Source: an uncultured Clostridia bacterium
GTDB lineage: Bacteria; Bacillota; Clostridia; Oscillospirales; Oscillospiraceae
DNA length: 14,514 bases
Reading direction: 5' to 3'
Assembly: GCA_947169005.1 (NCBI GenBank)
Contig: CAMVOG010000028.1
Location: 1 to 14,514, forward strand
Part shown: positions 12,455 through 14,514 of the stretch, piece after piece
How positions within the stretch are numbered: position 1 is the stretch's first letter
Layout: each line of letters begins with the position of its first letter
Program-made: the position numbers and the translations under genes
Notes under the pieces: generated by a model
Databases searched by the model: none
Seen by the model: only the letters and a program-made list of their open reading frames with translations
Told to the model about the DNA's origin: nothing

Positions 12455-12482
12455 ATTGTAGCATTTTTCTGACTTTTGTCAA
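12455..12482 (-). promoter_or_regulatory. Promoter of the DUF134-NifX gene
   Basis: Read on the minus strand: TTGACA (12482-12477), 16-bp spacer, TACAAT (12460-12455) preceded by TGC, an extended -10. About 34 bp before the ATG, so a short leader. Confidence 0.8.
12470..12481. promoter_or_regulatory. Palindromic operator 1 (TGAC-N4-GTCA) over the -35 box
   Basis: TGACTTTTGTCA, symmetric in its outer four bases on each side, overlaps the -35 hexamer of the DUF134-NifX promoter, so a bound protein should block RNA polymerase. An identical 12-mer lies 23 bp away, with matching TTC flanks. Confidence 0.6.
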
Positions 12483-12492
12483 GTATTATTTC

Positions 12493-12504
12493 TGACTTTT
12501 GTCA
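12493..12504. promoter_or_regulatory. Palindromic operator 2 (TGAC-N4-GTCA)
   Basis: Second exact copy of TGACTTTTGTCA, 23 bp (about two helical turns) from the first, so both would face the same side of the helix. Its last bases on the minus strand supply the TGA stop codon of the AlkD-like gene. Recognising protein unknown; the DUF134 HTH protein itself or another metal/redox regulator are candidates. Confidence 0.6.
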
Positions 12505-13206
12505 TTTATTTTTCCATCGCAGGCTTTTCAAATAGGCCTTGTGTTCCGCGCTCACCCGATAGCTTTCCACGGCCTTCTGGATGGCCTTGTTGTGGGTCCA
12601 GCGGTCCAGGCGGCGCTGCTCGATAGTGGGCAGGGCCGCTTCGTATTGCTTCACCAGGGCGACGGAGAAATACCAGGCGTTGGCCATGCGGATATAGTAT
12701 TCCTCCCGGCGGAGGGCGGCGGCCAGCTCCAGGCCCTCGGGGCGGAAATGCTCGTCCAGGAAAAATCCCAGCAGTGTCACCAGGGCGAAGCGGACCGTAT
12801 ACTCCCGCTCGCTCGCCAGCCAGTCCCGGACCTTCTCAAAAACTGCCTCCGGCTCCTTTTTGAAGACCTTGGGGCTGAGCCCGTCGCAGGTGGCCCAGTT
12901 GTCCACGTAGGGCAGAAAGACCTCCAGCCGGGCCATGACCTCCTCGTAGTCCCTGAGGCCGCTCAGCAAAAAGCCGTGGAGGTTGTTTTCCTCCACGTAG
13001 TAATGAGGCAGGCAGTCCAGAAAGGCCGCCGCCTCGGGGGTTTTCGCCAGTGCCTTGCCGAACCTTTGCAGGGCCGGGCTCCGCACCCCGATGATCCGCT
13101 CCGGGTCCACGTTGGGCACCAGCTTCTGATGAAAGGCCCGGTATCGCTCGTCCGCCAGGGCCAGCAGCCCCTCCCGGACGGAGACTTCGACGGTATTCGT
13201 AGGCAA
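12502..13206 (-). CDS. DNA alkylation repair protein, AlkD-like
   Basis: A 234-residue all-helical HEAT-like-repeat protein of the AlkC/AlkD family, which removes alkylated (N3-/N7-alkyl) bases from DNA. Family features: ERIIGVRSPALQRFGKALAK near the start, HYYVEENNLHGFLLS, the active-site-type segment YVDNWATCDGLSPKVFKK (Trp104 and Asp108 with the spacing of the AlkD Trp/Asp pair), FALVTLLGFFLDEHF, and MANAWYFSVALVKQYEAALP. The start is a TTG at 13206, supported by GGGAGG seven bases upstream; no in-frame ATG fits. Downstream of pgsA on the same strand but separated by 108 bp holding a hairpin and a heptamer repeat, so it may be expressed partly on its own. Confidence 0.88.
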   Translation of the reverse strand: MPTNTVEVSVREGLLALADERYRAFHQKLVPNVDPERIIGVRSPALQRFGKALAKTPEAAAFLDCLPHYYVEENNLHGFLLSGLRDYEEVMARLEVFLPYVDNWATCDGLSPKVFKKEPEAVFEKVRDWLASEREYTVRFALVTLLGFFLDEHFRPEGLELAAALRREEYYIRMANAWYFSVALVKQYEAALPTIEQRRLDRWTHNKAIQKAVESYRVSAEHKAYLKSLRWKNK

Positions 13207-13224
13207 CTTGATCCTCCCTGCGGC

Positions 13225-13250
13225 AAACGGGCAGCCAAAGCCGCCCGTTT
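13225..13250 (-). terminator. Hairpin between pgsA and the AlkD-like gene
   Basis: AAACGGGCAGC (13225-13235) pairs with GCCGCCCGTTT (13240-13250) around a 4-nt loop: 11 bp including one wobble. On the minus strand it follows pgsA and lies about 20 bp before the TTG start, with only TTT after the stem, so a partial terminator or attenuator-like element. The plus strand has the better T tract (GTTTATTT) but no plus-strand gene ends here. Confidence 0.5.
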
Positions 13251-13284
13251 ATTTCCTGTCCAGCGTATCATGTACGGCCCTGCG

Positions 13285-13312
13285 TACTGAGTACTAAGTC
13301 CTGAGTACTGGA
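13285..13312. repeat. TACTGAG-type heptamer tandem repeat
   Basis: Four head-to-tail 7-mers: TACTGAG, TACTAAG, TCCTGAG, TACTGGA. Intergenic, three bases past the pgsA stop codon. Confidence 0.7.
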
Positions 13313-13314
13313 TC

Positions 13315-13860
13315 TCATTTTCTCACATTCAACAGCTTGCGGTTTTTCACAAAATACTCTGTGCCGGAGATCACCGTCACGACCACCATCACCGCCACGC
13401 AGACCGCGTCCAGCGTGACGCCGCCGAAAAGCACGGCGTCGTGCAGGGGCGTGAGCATCAGGCAGATGCAGATGATGGACAGCACGGTCTTCACCTTGCC
13501 GGAGAGGGCCGCGGCGATGACGATGCCGTTATCCACGGCGATGAGGCGCAAGGCCGTCACCGCAAATTCCCGGGCGATGATGATAAGGGCCGCCCAACTG
13601 GGACACTGGCCCCGCTCCACGAAAACCAGCAGCGCCGCCGCCACCAGCAGCTTATCGGCCAGGGGGTCCATAAACTTCCCGAAATTCGTGACCTGGTTGT
13701 ACTTGCGGGCGATATAGCCATCCACGCAGTCGGTGAGGCTGGCGGCGGCAAAAATCACCAGCGCCAGGATGTTGGAGCCCGGGAAGGACACCAGCAGCAC
13801 CACCATGAAGATGGGGATCAGGGCGACCCGCAGGATGGTCAGCTTATTGGCTGTGGTCAT
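13315..13860 (-). CDS. pgsA: CDP-diacylglycerol-glycerol-3-phosphate 3-phosphatidyltransferase
   Basis: Integral membrane enzyme of phosphatidylglycerol synthesis: moves the phosphatidyl group from CDP-diacylglycerol to glycerol-3-phosphate. The 181-residue product has the usual size and hydrophobic layout, opens with MTTANKLTILRVALIPIFMV, and has the full CDP-alcohol phosphotransferase signature: TDCVDGYIARKYNQVTNFGK followed by FMDPLADK (D-x2-D-G-x2-A-R...G-x3-D-x3-D). The ATG at 13860 is preferred to the GTG at 13869 because the GTG lies inside the GGGAGGTG ribosome binding site. It follows rimO by about 40 bp; rimO-pgsA adjacency is common in Firmicutes (often followed by cinA-recA, not seen here). 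The short AT-rich spacer has an ACTAT-AA-ATAGT dyad that could be part of a promoter. Confidence 0.96.
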   Translation of the reverse strand: MTTANKLTILRVALIPIFMVVLLVSFPGSNILALVIFAAASLTDCVDGYIARKYNQVTNFGKFMDPLADKLLVAAALLVFVERGQCPSWAALIIIAREFAVTALRLIAVDNGIVIAAALSGKVKTVLSIICICLMLTPLHDAVLFGGVTLDAVCVAVMVVVTVISGTEYFVKNRKLLNVRK

Positions 13861-13902
13861 GGAACGCACCTCCCAACAAAGGGGTAAACTATAAATAGTA
13901 TT

Positions 13903-14514
13903 TTACACCTCAACGGCCTCTCCCGTCAAGTCCCCATCCAGGGTGTCCGTGATGCGCACGTTGACGAAGGTCCCGGGGGTCAGGCCCTTGCCCGTGAAGA
14001 AGACCTTGCCGTCCACGTCCGGGGAATCGGCCCAGCTCCGCCCGTACCAGCACTCGGCAAAGCGGTCGTAGCCTTCGCAGAGAACCTTGAGGACCTTCCC
14101 CTGCTGCATGAAGTTGAATTCGTCGATGATGCGACTCTGGATATCCACCAGCAGCTCCGCCCGATGCTCGGCGGTCTCCGTGTCGGGGCGCTCCATCTCC
14201 GCCGCGGGGGTGCCCTCCTCGGGGGAATAGGGGAACACGCCCGCCCGCTCGATCTTCGCCCGGCGCAGGAAGTCGCAGAGCTGCTCGAACTCAGCCTCCC
14301 CCTCCCCGGGCAGGCCCGTGATGATGGAGGTGCGCAGCCCCAGGCCGGGGATACGCTGCCGCAGCTTCGTGAAGAGGGCCTCGATCTCCGCGCCGGTGCC
14401 CCGGCGGTTCATGCGCTTCAGAATCGCGTCGTTGATATGCTGGATTGGGATATCCAGGTACTTGACGACCTTCTCCTCCCCGGCGATGGTGTCGATCAGC
14501 TCCTCGTCGATGAG
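13903..14514 (-). CDS. rimO: Ribosomal protein S12 methylthiotransferase RimO (partial, N-terminus outside window)
   Basis: C-terminal 203 residues of a radical-SAM methylthiotransferase that adds a methylthio group to an Asp of ribosomal protein S12. The frame is open to the window edge. Visible: the end of the radical SAM barrel (YLDIPIQHINDAILKRMNRR, then LGLRTSIITGLPGEGEAEFEQL read in parts, and RAGVFPYSPEEGTPAAEM) and a C-terminal TRAM domain (DEFNFMQQGKVLKVLCEG; RSWADSPDVDGKVFF; GTFVNVRITDTLDGDLTGEA). The combination of HINDAILKRMNRRG and the SPDVDG segment favours RimO over MiaB. The iron-sulfur CxxxCxxC part lies outside. First visible gene of the minus-strand run leading into pgsA. 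Confidence 0.95.
   Translation of the reverse strand, partial: LIDEELIDTIAGEEKVVKYLDIPIQHINDAILKRMNRRGTGAEIEALFTKLRQRIPGLGLRTSIITGLPGEGEAEFEQLCDFLRRAKIERAGVFPYSPEEGTPAAEMERPDTETAEHRAELLVDIQSRIIDEFNFMQQGKVLKVLCEGYDRFAECWYGRSWADSPDVDGKVFFTGKGLTPGTFVNVRITDTLDGDLTGEAVEV

Noticed and set aside
11672..13290. Plus-strand open frames opposite the DUF134-NifX and AlkD-like genes
   Set aside because: Both are reverse shadows of recognised minus-strand genes and have no Shine-Dalgarno.
1..14514. CRISPR arrays, tRNA or rRNA genes
   Set aside because: No regularly spaced direct repeats with unique spacers, and no tRNA cloverleaf or rRNA core motifs were seen on either strand. The tandem repeats present have no spacers.

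Overview
The window is a roughly 62-65% GC chromosomal stretch from an endospore-forming Firmicute, most likely a gut clostridium of the Oscillospiraceae/Ruminococcaceae type. This rests on the 3' part of an alpha/beta small acid-soluble spore protein (SASP) gene, a YerB-like DUF3048 lipoprotein, an ECF transporter S component, a rimO-pgsA pair, strong AGGAGG-type ribosome binding sites and a MITE-like repeat of a style I associate with gut clostridia. Taxonomy is inference; there is no rRNA in view.

Layout. (1) 1-1076: an ECF-type S component, running in from the left edge. (2) About 1077-4135: a clearly AT-richer foreign block wedged between the ECF gene and a decapitated SASP gene. It holds a nitrilase-like fragment cut just after its catalytic Cys, a sigma-region-4-like HTH fragment, about 330 bp of non-coding DNA with seven clean hairpins (candidate structured RNA), a 51-codon small ORF too short for usual gene calls, and an apparently intact large serine recombinase. 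It looks like the recombinase end of an integrative element that entered the SASP gene and later lost most of its body. (3) 4139-5398: SASP remnant, a hairpin-rich GC leader, a secretion-signal-less DUF11 protein and a strong terminator. (4) 5399-9015: an operon opening with a near-consensus sigma-A promoter: DUF3048 lipoprotein, truA (ATGA overlap), a six-TM membrane protein fused to a C39-like cysteine peptidase domain, and a DUF559 nuclease-fold protein. (5) 9016-9390: no gene; a 200-bp MITE-like element and a 7-mer tandem repeat. (6) 9391-11623: three small membrane proteins, the first two clear tandem paralogues, the second with an added N-terminal zinc ribbon, ending at a 19-bp-stem bidirectional terminator. 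(7) 11675-14514, minus strand, transcribed right to left: rimO (partial), pgsA, an AlkD-like DNA glycosylase, then a DUF134-NifX fusion protein with a His/Cys-rich tail whose promoter is overlaid by two copies of a perfect TGAC-N4-GTCA palindrome.

The strongest candidates for something undescribed are the structured RNA at 1750-2085, the Pr6Pr-like/C39-like peptidase fusion, and the twin operators in front of the DUF134-NifX gene. No complete new multi-gene system is evident; the mobile-element block is decayed rather than a working defence or transfer module.
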